A stretch of 64,000 nt of DNA, from contig LNAC01000374.1 of the NCBI GenBank assembly GCA_002007465.1, positions 345,569 through 409,568 on the forward strand, in the 5' to 3' direction. How positions within the stretch are numbered: the first letter of the stretch is position 1; each line of letters opens with the position of its first letter. The notes beneath the pieces were generated by a model. The model searched no databases, was not told where the DNA came from, and saw only the letters and a list, made by a program, of their open reading frames with translations. Both the position numbers and the translations under genes were made by a program. This DNA is from Ailurus styani (lineage: Eukaryota; Chordata; Mammalia; Carnivora; Ailuridae). Shown piece by piece: positions 47,385-60,218 of the stretch.

Positions 47385-47639
47385 TTGTCTAGTTGTTCCA
47401 CAGACAAAAATTGTGGTTCCTAGAGTTGCTACAAGTCTGGTAAAAGGGATAATGTCCTTGAAGAAACAAAGATTTGGTGGCTAAACTAGGATCAGGCCCA
47501 GGGGCATTTACAGAAATTGGGTCCTAACTAGCTGAAGCCAGAGTCTGGAAGAAGAGCCACAGATATCTTCACAGCACAGCACAATTTTAAAATACTATTC
47601 TAAATGTTTCAAATACATGGACCATTATTCATTCTCTCT

Positions 47640-48500
47640 TTCCTTTGACTAATATTTTTTTGAGTTCCTACAATATGCTTAATACCAATACAAGCATCAG
47701 AAATCAATGGTAGACAAAACAAGAAAGATGCCTTGCCTATGGGAATTTACAGTCTGCTTCTCCCTCTACCCCTTCCCCCTGCTCATGCCCCCCTCTTTTG
47801 CTCATGTGCAGAAATAAATAAATAAATCTTAAAAACAAAAAAACAAAAAAAAATAAAAAGATAAACTAATAAATAAAATGTCCCTGATAGTAATTAGTGT
47901 TGTGAAGAAGGAGAGGGAAAAAAACAGTGTAGTAGGATAATAACTAGCAAGAAAGGTGGAGAGACCTGAGATAGAGTGATCCTAGTTTCTGCAAGGCAGG
48001 GATATTTCTGCTGAAACCTAAGTAATGAGCAAGTCAGCCATGACCCAGGGGAAGAACAATCCAGGCATCCAAGTGGATAGAACACTGAACTCAAAAACTC
48101 TAAACTAGGAACCAACAGCCCATCGAGAGGACAGTCAATATGGCTGAAATTAATTGAAGCGGGAAAAGTGAAAAGAAACCAAATCAGTAAATAAGAGTGG
48201 CTCACTCATATAAGGTCAAAAGGGGAGGACAGAGAGTTTGGATTTTTATCCTAAGAATAATGGGGTGACATTATCAGTTTTGAAAGAGGATATTTTGTGA
48301 TCTGATTTCTTTTTGAAAGACCCCTCTGGCTAACGTATGGAGAACAGCTTAAAAGAGAAGCAGGGAAGTGCAAGTGAGAGACAACTGCAGCTAAGAAAAG
48401 ATAGTGGCAGACCCTATGAGGGAAGAAAGAAGCTGAGATGAGGAGACATTGGCACTTTCGGGATAGCTGTGAAGAGAAAGTCGCCAGCCCTTGCTAAAGG
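47640..48500 (+). repeat. L2, interrupted by a SINE fragment
   Basis: 'tattttttgagttcctacaatatgc', 'gccttgcctatgggaatttacagtctg' before the SINE; 'ttagtgttgtgaagaagg', 'gaacaatccaggcatcc', 'ttggatttttatcctaagaataatgggg', 'gacccctctggctaacgtatgg' after it, in L2 order. Confidence 0.72.
47754..47860 (+). mobile_element. 5'-truncated SINEC
   Basis: Only the 3' body and tail remain: 'ctgcttctccctctacc...' to AAATAAATAAATAAATC and an A-rich tail. No tRNA head. Confidence 0.82.
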
Positions 48501-50246
48501 ATCACAGGTAGGAGGTGAGGGACACAGAGAAATAAAATCCTTTATCCCTAAAAGGTGAGAGAAGGCGAAAGGAATGAAAGGGTCAGAGATATGCTAAGGG
48601 AATTTTCTTTTAAAGGAAAGAAGAATATGTAGAAAAATGGCCATGTAAAGTACAGATTCTCTGTGTAATAATTCAATTCTGGAGGCATGATGCTTCCCCT
48701 TACCTGCCACAGATAAGCATCCAACCCATTTATCAGTCTAATGAGCTGGTACAGATGGGCAGTCAGCAAGCAGCCACTCAGAGGGCGCCCAGCTGGCAAC
48801 AGCCAGACTAGAGTATGACCAAAGAAGAGAAGATGAATCCTTCCTCACTACCTAACCTGGTGACCTGAATTAGTAACCATCTCCCAGTACAGGCTTCAGC
48901 TCAATTTGAGATGGCAGCATGGACAGAAATAGGCAGTCAGGCAGTCAACAACACAAACAAATACCCACAGAGATCCACCTCATTAGAAATCAGTTGTGAA
49001 AGGTTTGAGAGTGGGGGTGTCCTACAAAAGATTAAGGAGAGTATTAACTAATTCCTGATAGACATCAATAAGAAAAGAAAGGTATAAGCAATAGCTACTT
49101 GTTATCAGGAGGGTCTTGGCATCAAAGTGGGCTACATGTGACTATTAGCATCTTGGCCAATATTGTAAGCCCATGATGCTTACAATTTCATGGATCTATG
49201 ATCGATTGGATGGAAGGAATTCTATTAAATATATTCTCAGCACAGTTGTTAGTTACAATAGAAATAATCTGGAAACTAAAAACAATGGACTTAGAAAGAA
49301 GGGAAATTTGCACATAGTACACGTGACTTCCGTGAAAGGCAATGAGGAACAATTTCACATCCATTAGCTTCATCTAATCATGCCAAAAAACCTGGAAGGG
49401 AGATTTTACTAGTCCCCATGTTCTAGAAGAGGAAACTGAGAAGTCACGAAAACTGCACAAAATCCACAATGGCACAACTAGGAACTTCCAAGAATAACCC
49501 CACCGACCTGGCATCAGCCACACTTAGCCTACACTGGGAACATGCAGTACCCCTGTGGGGCTCAAGTCTTGAGGACTGCTGTTGTCTGAGGTTGTGGTAA
49601 TTCTAAGGAAAGACACATGCCGGAAAATAGATTTAAATAAGCCTCTTTGATTTTACTGAATAATAAGTAGCTATATGGAAATGCATTAAAATTAATTCCA
49701 TGACAGGGGTTATTAACAAAATAGCCACCATGGGAATTCTAAAAAGGAAGCAGCCGTCACTTGACCTAGCCTGCAGACATGCAGTCAGTCAACAGTCAGT
49801 GGTGCCTGGAACAGCCCTGTAATGATATTCAGAGTCTTGCCTATTGTATTTCTCCCTCAGAGGTAATATCCCCACTGCGTACCTTGAGACATATATGCTG
49901 CATCCAATTAAACCTTGTCCAACTCTCATGGTTTATAAATATGCCTTTGAAATTGTCCTTTGGGTTAAAGATGGCGAAGAAACTACAGGCTCAGAGTCAT
50001 AAACACACAGGTGATACAGAATGACATATCTTATCAATAATATGCCTGGAATTTAAACTTGTTTGTGTCTCACACTCATAATGCTCAGAAAACTTAAAGC
50101 ATACGTACATTACACAAACACATACACACATACACACACACATATGGTGTCCAGGGAATTTCCCATTTATTCAAAGATTATGTGGGTATGTGCCCAAATA
50201 CCAGGCAGAGGGGAGGTTAGATATTCTTCAAATAATAAACATTTTA
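48501..50246. other. Unassigned intronic sequence
   Basis: A MIR-like stretch is present at 49360-49500 ('agaagaggaaactgagaagtcacg'). No exon recognised. Confidence 0.4.
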
Positions 50247-50261
50247 AAACCTGGGAACTTG

Positions 50262-50484
50262 GGGCACCTGGGTGGCTCTGTCGTTAAGCATCTGCCTTCA
50301 GCTCAGGTCATGATCCCAGGGTCCTGGGATTGAGCCCCACATCAGGCTCCCTGCTCGGGGGGAAGCCTGCTCCTCCCTCTTCCACTCCTCCTGCTTGTGT
50401 TCCCTCTCTCTGTGTCTCTCTCTGTCAAATAAATAAAATCATAAATAAATTAATTAGATAAATAAATAAATCAAACAAACAAAT
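50262..50484 (+). mobile_element. SINEC
   Basis: Full-length; flanks aaacctgggaacttg (50247) and aaacctgagaacttg (50485) differ at one base. The tail is a mix of AAAT and AAAC units. Confidence 0.93.
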
Positions 50485-50539
50485 AAACCTGAGAACTTGC
50501 AACGCTTTTCAGCTACAGTAAGTTTAAAAGATTAAGATA

Positions 50540-50960
50540 TTTACCAAACTTTTTTAAATTTAAGTTTGAAAAATTTTACAAATTTCTACATAAAGATTAC
50601 AAAAGCAATAAACGAACACCCCTATACCTTTCACCTGGATTCACCCATTGTTAACATTGTCCCACACTTGCTTTTTGTCTCTCACCAAACACACAAACTT
50701 ACACATGTTTTTCTTGCTGAACGATTTGAGAGTATGTTTCAGACATCATGATCCTTCCCTCCTAAATACTTCAGGTTATATCTCCTAAGAATTATGTTCT
50801 CTTAGCCCCCGTGCAATGATTACATTCAGAAAAATCTAACACTGATAAAATCAGACTAACATAAAGTCCATATTCATGTTTCATCAATTATCCTATTATA
50901 ACCTTTATAGAAAAAAAATTATTTTTTTTCTAATCCAGGCTCCAATCCAGGATCACACCT
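50540..50960. repeat. Old L1-type 3'UTR fossil
   Basis: 'cacctggattcacccattgttaacattgtccc', 'gctgaacgatttgagagtatgtttcagacatcatgatccttccc' and 'gtccatattcatgtttcatcaattatcc' belong to an ancient mammalian L1 3'UTR. Confidence 0.6.
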
Positions 50961-51347
50961 TGCATTCAGCAGCCACAGCTCTATCTTTAATCTGAAGACA
51001 ATGACGTGAGTTTTGAAGAACACTGTTCTGCAGAACATTCCTTAGTTTGGGTTTGTCTGACTCAAGGGTACGCTTTTACATATACCTAAAATAATAAATT
51101 TTTTAATACAAGACTGTTACAGAAGCTGTCATAGAAATATACCAGAGGAAAGCTAAATGCTATGTTTGGGGGCTCATCTCCTGTTAAATTGTCTCCTCAT
51201 ATTACCTCATTTTGTCTTTAAGATAGGGCTTGCAGAACACTCCCTGTTTTCATCTCACTTGTTCTCGTCATTGTTCTCCGCCAATTTTCAAACAAAAACA
51301 TCACACTTATCTACCCTGACTGACTTTCAAACTCATTTCTTTTTTCT

Positions 51348-51537
51348 TTTTTTAAGATTTTATTTATGTGTGAGAGAGAGCACATGAGCAGGGTATAGGG
51401 AGAAGGGGGCTCCCATCGTGCTGAACAGGGAGCCAGAGGCAGGGCTGTAAACGGGGAACCCAGGATGTTGATTCCAGGACCCCTGGGATCATGACCTGAG
51501 CCGAAGGCAGATGCTTAACTGACTGAGTCACCCAGGC
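51348..51537 (-). mobile_element. SINEC
   Basis: Reverse-oriented, 'ttaagattttatttatgtgtgagagagagc' tail side, head end 'ctgactgagtcacccaggc'. Confidence 0.9.
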
Positions 51538-51714
51538 TCAAAGTTCTTTCTAGCGCCTTAACCTAAGCCCACACTTAGCCTTCACCTGTTGGCAATGATT
51601 TTCACTTTCCTAGCTTCCTTTACCTAGATACACTTATAGTTCTCAGGCTCCCCTCCAGGGTAGGGAGTCTACATCACTATTTTCATCAATCCCCTCTGCA
51701 TCAGAAATGCATTC

Positions 51715-52160
51715 GAGGTGCCCCAAAGAGAAAGACCAAGCAACAATGGATTAAACAAATAAGAGTTTATTTTTCTTGCATGAACGCCATCCAGAAGTAA
51801 GTGCCTGCTGACGCTCAATCAGCTATTCGGCCATACCATTAGGATCCTAAGCTCTTTCTTTCACTCCACCATCTTTTATGCATTGGTTACTGTGTTAAAT
51901 GCTTATTTCCTAATGCATGCCAAGATGGCTACTGTAGCACCAGACATTAAATCCGCGTTCAAAGCAGGAAGAAGGGAAGATTAACACGAAACTCTATCTT
52001 TCCCCTTTAATCAGGAAAGCAATAGCTTTTCCAGAAATTCCACCAAGAAGACTTCTACTTCTTAGATCTCATTGGTAGGAATTTGGTCACATAGCCTGCC
52101 TAACGGCCAAAGCAGCAGGGAACGTGGGGAATAGGAATACCATTATTGTTGAGTCCTGTC
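51715..52160. repeat. Ancient dispersed repeat, family not named
   Basis: 'agatggctactgtagcaccagacattaaatcc', 'ccagaaattccaccaagaagacttctac', 'tctcattggtaggaatttggtcacat' is a familiar mammalian repeat, but I cannot place it in a family with certainty. Confidence 0.5.
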
Positions 52161-54035
52161 ATCTCATTTTCCAGTACGAATACATTGTCACCACCAAAAA
52201 AGGGGGGGGGTGTATTCCAATATGAAAGGGAAGGGGGAAATAGATCATGAGTAGGCAACTAGAAATTCCTCTATCTCCTCCCAATCACTATTTAACTGGA
52301 TCCATTCTCTAATTCTCAATTTCATTCTATATTTCTTCTCAATTTTTCTTCATTTATCTTCTCTTCCTAGTACTTCCTCTTGAAAAGTGAACTTTCAAAC
52401 ATTTTTGTTAACATTTTATCTTCCACCCAGAATCAAATAATATTACAATAGCTGGTACTGTCTCCTCTCTCAGCATGTGAGGAAACCTGAAATCCAGCAA
52501 GAGGGAGTGACTTGCCCACATTTGCCCATCAATTTGGAGACATACCCACGAATAAAATATAACTCCACTGAACATCAGTATTGATACTAAATATCAGAAT
52601 AAATGGTGCATATTTGTCCACTTTGCTCTGTCTGGTTCCTTTTGCCTATACCTTGGCCATTTAAATATAAAATTCTCCACAAGGATTCATCAATTCAGTT
52701 GTTTATTTCTGGAAACTTCTCTAAGAGGAAAGATCATGAGAATTGTATTTCTCCTTTTTTAAATTTTTTATTTGCTCTCTAAATATGAAGAAAGGAGAAA
52801 CCAGGGTAAGAAATCATTGTCTTCATTGGAAATCATTGTGCCATATGAACCATGAGTTTGAATTTATAAAGTTGCCATCTCCAACACATCTGCCAAGAAA
52901 CAATAGGAAAATGTCTATTTAGATGCATTATGTTCATCTTTTAACATTTGTGGGGAAATATCTTAGAACATCCAGGGTAACAAAAACATAAAATATCCAG
53001 ATAAAGTAGTATCTGTTCCTTGCACTGGAAAGATTTCAAAAAAGAGACAGATCACCCAGAATAGAAGTCAAAAAGGAAATCAGTCAGAAGGTATAATTGA
53101 CCTTGATCATGAAGGGTAAGATTTAGAAAAAGAAGATATATAGGGACACTGTCATAAGCCAAAAAAGGAAGGCTGAAATATGAATGACCTCTCAGGGGCT
53201 CACAAGCAGGTCAATATGGGGGAATGAGTTGAGGCACAATGTTAAGAACACATGCTCGGAAGGAGCATGACCTGGGTCTGCATCAGTTCTGGGCCACTGC
53301 CAGTTCTGCTATCCCATGCAACTTACTCTTCTATGCCTTACCTTCTAAACTGTAAGGTTATGGTAATATTAATAACTACTTCATGGGGTTTTCATGAGGA
53401 TAAAATGAAGCAAGGCATGTGAAGTGCTTAGCCTCGTGTGTCACATAGTCTAAGTGCTCAAAAGCATGAAAGAACTATAGATCCAAGAGAAAGATTAAAG
53501 TAATGGATTATTAGGTTTAAAAAACTAGGTTATGGAGAGTTGGGACCTCTTTAACTATAAGGCTAAAAGTGTAATCAAAAGGAAACCACTAAAAATTTAT
53601 TACCTGGACATGACATAATACAGACTGGAATCAGTCAAGACAGTAGGAATGGAAATATGGTGCTGAATGGAGGTGCTATTAAGAAATACAACTGCCCTTG
53701 ATTTAGGATCTCTATTTCTTGGCTGCTCCATTAGAGTAATCAATAAAACTGACTGCTGTCCTACCAGTGAGTAGGAATAAAATGTGCTGATTGGGTAGTC
53801 AAGACAACACTTTTGTCATGATCTGAGAAATATGCTAGAAACTTTGAAATATGCAGAAACTTTGGCTACTCTTTGTGTTGGGAAATATGTGCATCCATTC
53901 AATAAATACTTACTGAATAGTTATTATGGCATAGTACAAAGCCCTAAGACATGTTTACAATAACATCTCACCCAACTGAAGATCACTTATCCTGGAACCT
54001 CAAAAATTTTGATTCTTAAAAACCATTTAAAAACA
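52161..54035. other. Unassigned intronic sequence with a MIR
   Basis: 53240-53460 has MIR layout ('gacctgggtctgcatcagttctgggccactgccagttctgc ... ggataaaatgaagcaaggc'). No exon recognised elsewhere. Confidence 0.5.
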
Positions 54036-54250
54036 GGGGCACCTGTGTGGCTCAGTCTTTAAGTGTCTGCCTTCGGCTGGGGTCATGATCCCGGGGTCAT
54101 GATCCCAGGGTCCTGAGATGGAGCCCCCCATCAGGCTCCCTGCTCAGCAGGAAGTCTGCTTCTCCCTCTCCCACTCCCCCTGCTTGTGTTCCCTCTCTTG
54201 CTGTGTCTCTCTCTGTCAAATAAATGAACAACATCTTTAAAAAAAGAATT
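54036..54250 (+). mobile_element. SINEC with a small internal duplication
   Basis: Full-length SINE. The B-box-flanking part 'ggtcatgatccc' is present twice in a row (about 54080-54110). Confidence 0.9.
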
Positions 54251-55497
54251 AAAAAAACAAAAGAAGAGGAAAGAAATCTTGTCCTTTTCAGGCCCTTGTT
54301 CCACCTTTTTCGGTCATCTTCAACTTCTTTCTTAAGTGTTCCGTAGCCTCCGGTGGGAGGGGCTTCGATCCACTGCTGGATCTTTCACACAGGAAACCAC
54401 ACCATGCATGCTTCGTTCCTGGTTCTCCATCCCTGTCATATCTGTTGTGAAGGCATCTGCTCCCCCACACTGCCCTTCAATCTGCGTCTTCCTCCTTCCC
54501 CTCGTGAGACCTCTCCCAGGTGGCTACCTCATTCCTGGCTACTTCTGTCCGCTCTAGGGAGTGCTATAAATTCCAGGACGCCCTTCCATTCCAGTCCAGG
54601 GTTTCATAAAATGAGAGTGCAAAAAGGAGCCCTTGGGTCTCTATCCTTAAGCACATCTCCATTTTCTTCTACTGAGACTAAACCATGTGGTGGGGGGTGA
54701 AAAAGTTTCATTGAAGTTTGTGATCTCTTTACTCACCTAGGGCATAATTTCCTACTATTTTTTGATCTTCCCTCCAGATTATATGATCCTAGCCCAGGGG
54801 AATGGAGGTTCCGTCCAATCCATTTCCACCTGTCTTCTGATGAATCCTTATATCTTTGGGAGGCAGGAAAATCACCTCGTCATATGCTAAATCAGTCAAG
54901 GTTCTACAAGAGATAAAGAAGCCATATAGGATATATATTTTTTTATTTATATGTATTTCTCTCTCTATATATATATACACACACACATACATATGGTGAT
55001 TTTATGTTCATACTATTTGCATATATGCTCATATATATATGTATGTATGTATGCATATACATGTATGGATTGATAGATATAGAGTGATTTATTGCAATGA
55101 ATTGGCTTACTCAGTTGTGGGGTCTATCTGGTCAAGTCTGAAATCCATCAGACTATAAACTCTTGGGAAGGAGTTGACACTGTGGTCCACATGTAGAATT
55201 TCTTCTTCCTCAGAGAAACTCAATTTCTGCTCTTAAAGTCTTCAACTGATTGGATGAGGCCCACCTGCATTATCAAGGGTAATTTCCTTTAAAGTGATTG
55301 TGGATGTTAATTCCATTTACAAAATGCCTTCACAGTAATGCCTAGATTAGTATTGGAATGAAAAAATGGGTACTATAGCCTAACCAAGTTAACACATAAA
55401 ACTAACCATTACATATGCATTCTCTGTGGTTTATGTATAAATTTGATGTTCTAAGTACTCCACACAAGTCAGCCTTTGGAGTATAAAAGAAATGTTC
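54251..55497. other. Unassigned intronic sequence with a GC-richer block
   Basis: 54290-54700 is GC-richer than its surroundings; open frames there (60-115 codons) are not recognisable. TATA/GTAT-type simple repeats at 54930-55080. Confidence 0.4.
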
Positions 55498-55508
55498 TGG
55501 CTCTTGCA

Positions 55509-55712
55509 GGGGCACCTAGGTGGCTCAATCAATTGAGCATCCTCTCTTGGTTTTGGCTAAGTCACTGTCTCAGGGTCATGGGATCAAGCCCTAGGACCAG
55601 CTCCACACTCAGCACTGAGTCTGCCTGAGATTCTTTCTCTCCCGTTTCCTCTGTCCCTCTTGCCATGATCTCTCTCTCTCAAATAAATAAATAAATGTTT
55701 TTAAAAAATTGT
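55509..55712 (+). mobile_element. SINEC, older copy
   Basis: Head 'gggcacctaggtggctcaatcaattgag'; exact flanks tggctcttgca at 55498 and 55713. Confidence 0.92.
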
Positions 55713-55959
55713 TGGCTCTTGCAATGGAAATCCAGGCTTTCAATAATAATGCTTCATCTAAAAGTTGTAAATTAATTCCAGTAGGGATGTATTTCTTGGT
55801 TCTCAACTATACTTGCCCACCTCATGAAACAATGAATATCACTGAAATAAGTAAAGAGCCCATGCAACAAAAAAATTTCAGGAAAGAAAAAACCTCAGCC
55901 ATTATTTTCAAACTTTATCCCACCAAGCTCTAAGACTCCACAAATAAGCCAACATTTTT

Positions 55960-57085
55960 TTTTCTTTCTCCAAATTTTTATTTAAATTCTATTTAGTTAA
56001 CATACAGTCTAATATTAGTTTCAATATAGAATTTAGCAATTCATCACTTACATACAATGCCCGGTGCTCATGATAACAAGTCCTCTTTAATCCCCATCAT
56101 CCATTTAGCCCATCCTCCTCCAAACTCCCCCGCCTCTCCATGGCAACCATCAGTTTGTTCTCTAGAGTAAAGAGTCTATTTCTTGGTTTGCTTCTCTTTT
56201 TTTCCCCCTACATTCATTTGTTCTGTTTCTTAAGTTCTACGTGAGTGAAATCATATGGCATTTGTCTTTCTCCGATTTTTTTTTGTTTAGCATAATAATA
56301 CTCCCTAGCTCTATCCACGTTGTTGTAAATGACAAGATTTCACTCTTTTAGATGGCTGAGTAATATTCCATTGTGTGTATATATACCACTTCTTTATCCA
56401 TTCATCAGTTGATGGACATTTGGGTTCTTTCCATAATTTGGCTATTGTTGATAATGCTGCTATACACATCAGGTGCATGTATCTCTTTGAATCAGTATTT
56501 TTGTATTCTTTGAGTAAACACCTAGTGATGCAATTGCTGTATCGTAGGTTACTTCTATTTTTAACTTTTTGAGGAAACTTCATATTGTTTTCCAGAGTGG
56601 CTGCACCAGTTTGCATTCACACCATCAGTGCAAGAGGGTTCCCATTTCTCTGCATTCTCACCAACACCCGTCATTTCCTGTGTTGCAAATTTTAGCTGTT
56701 CTGACAGGTGTAAGGTGATATATCATTGTAGTTTTGTGTTGTATTTCCCTGATGATTAGTGATGTTCATCATCTTTTCATGTGTCTGTTGGCTATCTTAA
56801 TGTCCTCTTTGGAAAAATGTCTATTCATGTCTTCTGCCATTTTTTAATTGGATTATTTATTTTTGGGTGTTGAGTTTGAGAAGTTCTTTATATATTTTGG
56901 ATACTAACCCTTTATCAGATATGTCATTTGCATGATCTTCTCCCATTCCATAGGTTGCCATTTAGTTTTGTTGATTTTTTCCTTTGCTATGCAAAAGTTT
57001 TTATCTTGATAAAGTCCCAATAGTTCATATTTGCTTTTGTTTCTCTTGCCTCAGGAGACATGTCTAGTAAGAAGTTGCTATGTAA
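55960..57085 (-). mobile_element. L1 3' part, carnivore type
   Basis: 3'UTR at the left ('tatttagttaacatacagtctaatatt') and ORF2 C-terminal remnant to the right; on the - strand 56616-56311 reads KLWKEPKCPSTDEWIKKWYIYTQ-like sequence. 5'-truncated, with stops. Confidence 0.88.
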
Positions 57086-57344
57086 GCCAAAATTTTTAAA
57101 AATCAGATGAAATTTAATGGAAAGATATGAAAGACACGACCTTAATTAAAATATAACATATTTTGCTTAGTTTTTCTAGGTTCTTTTATCTTGGTTTTTA
57201 TGGGAAGTTATTTTTAATGGCATGTCCTAGGTTAATGATATAGAGAGGTTATGAGTGAAATAGGGCATGAACTATTAAGCTGGTGAGAATGAGTAGATAA
57301 TGCTAATGAAAATCCAGTCCATCTCCAGTTAATTCCAATTCACT

Positions 57345-57640
57345 ACATATCATTTATCCTCATTCACTCATTCATTTATTCATTCATTCATTCATTCATA
57401 AGTATTGATCGTCATCTTATACCACCATGCTAAGCACAAGATGTATGACTATGTTTTGAGACACAGTCTCTCTGCTCCCAGAATGCTGACAGAAGAGACA
57501 TATGTGGATAACAATTACAATATAGTGCAACAGCGGGCTGTTGAAATGGGATATGTACAGGATGCTAAGAAAACAGAGAAATATACTATCCAGCCTAGAG
57601 AATAGAAGCTTTCAGAGGAAGGTGATATGTGAATCCTATA
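57345..57640 (+). repeat. Probable L2 with (CATT)n
   Basis: Begins with ATTCATTCATTCATT and continues with an L2-like stretch ('accaccatgctaagcacaag', 'gaatagaagctttcagaggaagg'). Confidence 0.55.
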
Positions 57641-57685
57641 TTAAAGTATAGGATATTGGCAGGTAAATAAGGAAAACACTGATTA

Positions 57686-57859
57686 TTTTTTTAAGATTTT
57701 ATTTATTTGATAGAGAGAGACACAGCAAGAGAGGGAACTCAAGCATGGGGAGTGGGAGAGGGAGAAGCAGGTTTCCTGCCAAGCAGGGAGCCCAATGTGG
57801 AGCTCAATTCCAGGACCCTGAGCCTAAGGCAGACACTTAAGAACTGAGCCACCCAGGCC
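57686..57859 (-). mobile_element. SINEC
   Basis: Reverse-oriented, 'ttaagattttatttatttgatagagag' to 'gaactgagccacccaggc'. Confidence 0.9.
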
Positions 57860-58044
57860 TATCTACCGCCATTTTTTGGTAGGAAACACCAATGTGCATG
57901 ACACATTTGGGGATTGCAAACAGTCTGTCCTTGGGTCAGTTCTGTGTAAGGCCTTAAGTCAGACTGGAATTAAGACAGGCAACGATAAAGTCATAATTCT
58001 TTGTTGTTGTTATTGGAAGAATGGTTTGTTTGTTTTAGTTGGTA

Positions 58045-58180
58045 TTTTATTTTAGTTTAGTATTTTATTTTTTATTCAAGTATAATTAACATACAGTGTT
58101 ATATTACTGTCAGGTGTACAGTATAATGATCCAGCAATTCTATATATTACTCAGTGCTCATCATGACAAGTGCAATCTTT
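58045..58180 (-). mobile_element. L1 3' end fragment
   Basis: 'ttattcaagtataattaacatacagtgttatatta...tgtacagtataatgatccagcaattc' is the carnivore L1 3' end. A SINE follows directly. Confidence 0.8.
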
Positions 58181-58188
58181 GTTTTTGT

Positions 58189-58389
58189 TTTAAGAAAGAG
58201 ATTACACATGTATGGAGGGCAGGGGAGTGGGTAGAAGGGGCAGAGGGAGAGGGAGAAAGAGAATCCCAGGCAGGCTTGACACCCAGCTCAGAGCCTTGGT
58301 AGGGTTCAATCTCATGACCCTGAGATCATGACCTGAGCCGAAATCAAGACTCAGAGCACTAAAGTGACCGAGTCACCCAAGGTGCCCCA
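58189..58389 (-). mobile_element. SINEC
   Basis: Reverse-oriented older copy ending 'gagtcacccaaggtgcccc'; body 'gatcatgacctgagccgaaatc'. Confidence 0.88.
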
Positions 58390-59210
58390 CAATAAGTGTG
58401 TTCCTAATACCCTCCACCTAGAGAAAGGCATAATTCTTGGAAAACTAAATTTAATTTATCTGGAGCAGTGTAAGTTAAAGAAAAATCATAATAAAATACT
58501 TAAAATGAGAAACTGGGCTAAGACAATATCACTAACAGCTGTTGAGTACCTGGATTTTGCCAGAGCAAATGATTTTTTTTTTTGGCTATTTTTTTCAATT
58601 TTATTGTGATATAAACGATTGAATTTTTTTTCAAGATTTTTTTTGTGTGTGTATATACAGAACGCACACATCTCAAGCTCTCAAACTTGAAATCTAAAAT
58701 GTCCTTTTAAATAATACCTTCTTTTAAACATCTCTTTTGTTATTCATAGAATCATGGAACTGGTTCAAGAGGCCTGAAAATGTTCTGTGGCTGATTTTTT
58801 TACTTTTGGTAGCATATACTTAAATTATCTATCCAGTTTTCAGAACCTCCAGAGACCATCTTAGTAACCTAATCCATTGTTTAATAATCCTTGTAGCTAA
58901 GAAATTATTCCTTCTAATGACCATGATCGTCCTCCCAGACATTAGTGGACATCACAATGTGCAGGCGCTTTCCCAATTGTCAAAACAAAACCAATCCAGA
59001 GATAAAGAGCTACACTGGTCCCTCTGTTTGGCAATGTCTATCTATTTCTAAAGTCTCTTAAAATCAGCTGGAAAGTCTCCACGAGAAGATGAACAGCCAC
59101 TAAGTATTAATTAAGTAATTTATTGCCTGTTCTGCAAGTGAGTTCATGTCAGTAGTCTGCAAGCAAGGAGTGCTTTCCCATTGATTCTTCAACAATGCCA
59201 AGTCCTGGGT
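58390..59210. other. Unassigned intronic sequence
   Basis: No exon or repeat recognised. Confidence 0.4.
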
Positions 59211-59211
59211 T

Positions 59212-59432
59212 TCTCAACCTGGGCACTATTGACATTAGGACAGATAAATCTTTGTTTGAGGGAGTCTTCCTGTGCATTGTGAGATATTTATCAGCATCCC
59301 TGGACTCTACCTATTAGATGCCCATAGCAGCCCCTCCCACCTCCAAGTCATGGGAATAAAAAATAAATTTTGATCAATTTGATCCCTGGGGTACGGCAAA
59401 CAAATCATTCTTGATTGGGAACCACTGACCCT
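59212..59432 (+). mobile_element. hAT-Charlie-type MITE fossil
   Basis: 'gggtttctcaacctgggcactattgacatt', 'gcatccctggactctacctattagatgcc', end 'attgggaaccactgacc'. Same family as 29408-29640, opposite orientation. Confidence 0.75.
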
Positions 59433-59499
59433 ATACTACCTCGTTTCAAACGGTCTAAAGAAAACTATTATTACAAATGAGGTGTTTAATCTATAGCTA

Positions 59500-59870
59500 A
59501 GAAACCAAATTTTTACACATTTGAATTGCCTGTAAATAACTTCATATTATTTTTATTACTAAAGGAGTACTCACTTATAAAAAAACAAGTCCAAATTTTC
59601 TTGAAGATATAAAATGCAGAGTAAAATCTCCCCTTTGTCTTGCAAATATTGGTCCCATTTCCCAAAGATGACCACTGTTGATGATTTGTTGTGAATACAT
59701 CAGCATTTAATAAATACAAGTAAAATACAGCCTTTATTTTATATAAATAAGATCAAACTATACATACTATTGTTCAACATACATATGTGAATATATAGTT
59801 CTGAAATTGCCCCATGTATTTACAATCATCTGCTATGACTGATATTTTTGTTTTGTTTTAAAATATCTTA
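59500..59870. repeat. Possible old L1 3'UTR
   Basis: 'cccaaagatgaccactgttgatg' and 'aaataagatcaaactatacatactattgttcaacatac' resemble an ancient L1 3'UTR. Confidence 0.5.
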
Positions 59871-59929
59871 AATAGTTATTGGCAGTCATCATTTAAGATA
59901 AAAACTATTTTTTTTAAATAAATGGACTG

Positions 59930-59993
59930 GGGGCGCCTGGGTGGCTCAGTCATTTAAGCATATAACTTCGGCTCAGGTCATGATCTCAGGGTC
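59930..59993 (+). mobile_element. 3'-truncated SINEC head
   Basis: 'gggggcgcctgggtggctcagtc' through 'gatctcagggtcc', then host sequence. No body or tail. Confidence 0.85.
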
Positions 59994-60103
59994 CAAAATA
60001 GCAGCATGAAAACACAGGCAGGTATGTCTAGTTAAAATATCTTCAAAAGGTAACTGTGGCTAAAGGCTGACAATTCATCAAAGAATTTTTCTGAAACCCT
60101 TGA

Positions 60104-60206
60104 TTTTGTTTTTTTTTAAGTAAGCTATATATCCAATGTGGGGCTCGAACTAATGAACCTGAGATCAAGAGTCTCATACTCTACCAACTGACCCAGCCAG
60201 ATGCCC
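60104..60206 (-). mobile_element. Old SINEC, head only
   Basis: Reverse-oriented tRNA-like head 'gggctcgaac...ctctaccaactgacccagcc' with a T-run. Exact flanks ctgaaacccttga at 60091 and 60207 show a complete short insertion, i.e. a head-only type like 26846. Confidence 0.85.
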
Positions 60207-60218
60207 CTGAAACCCTTG

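Noticed and set aside
60104..60206. Possible tRNA gene
   Set aside because: The head is tRNA-like, but it has an A-tail and target duplications, and the cloverleaf is decayed. It is a SINE.
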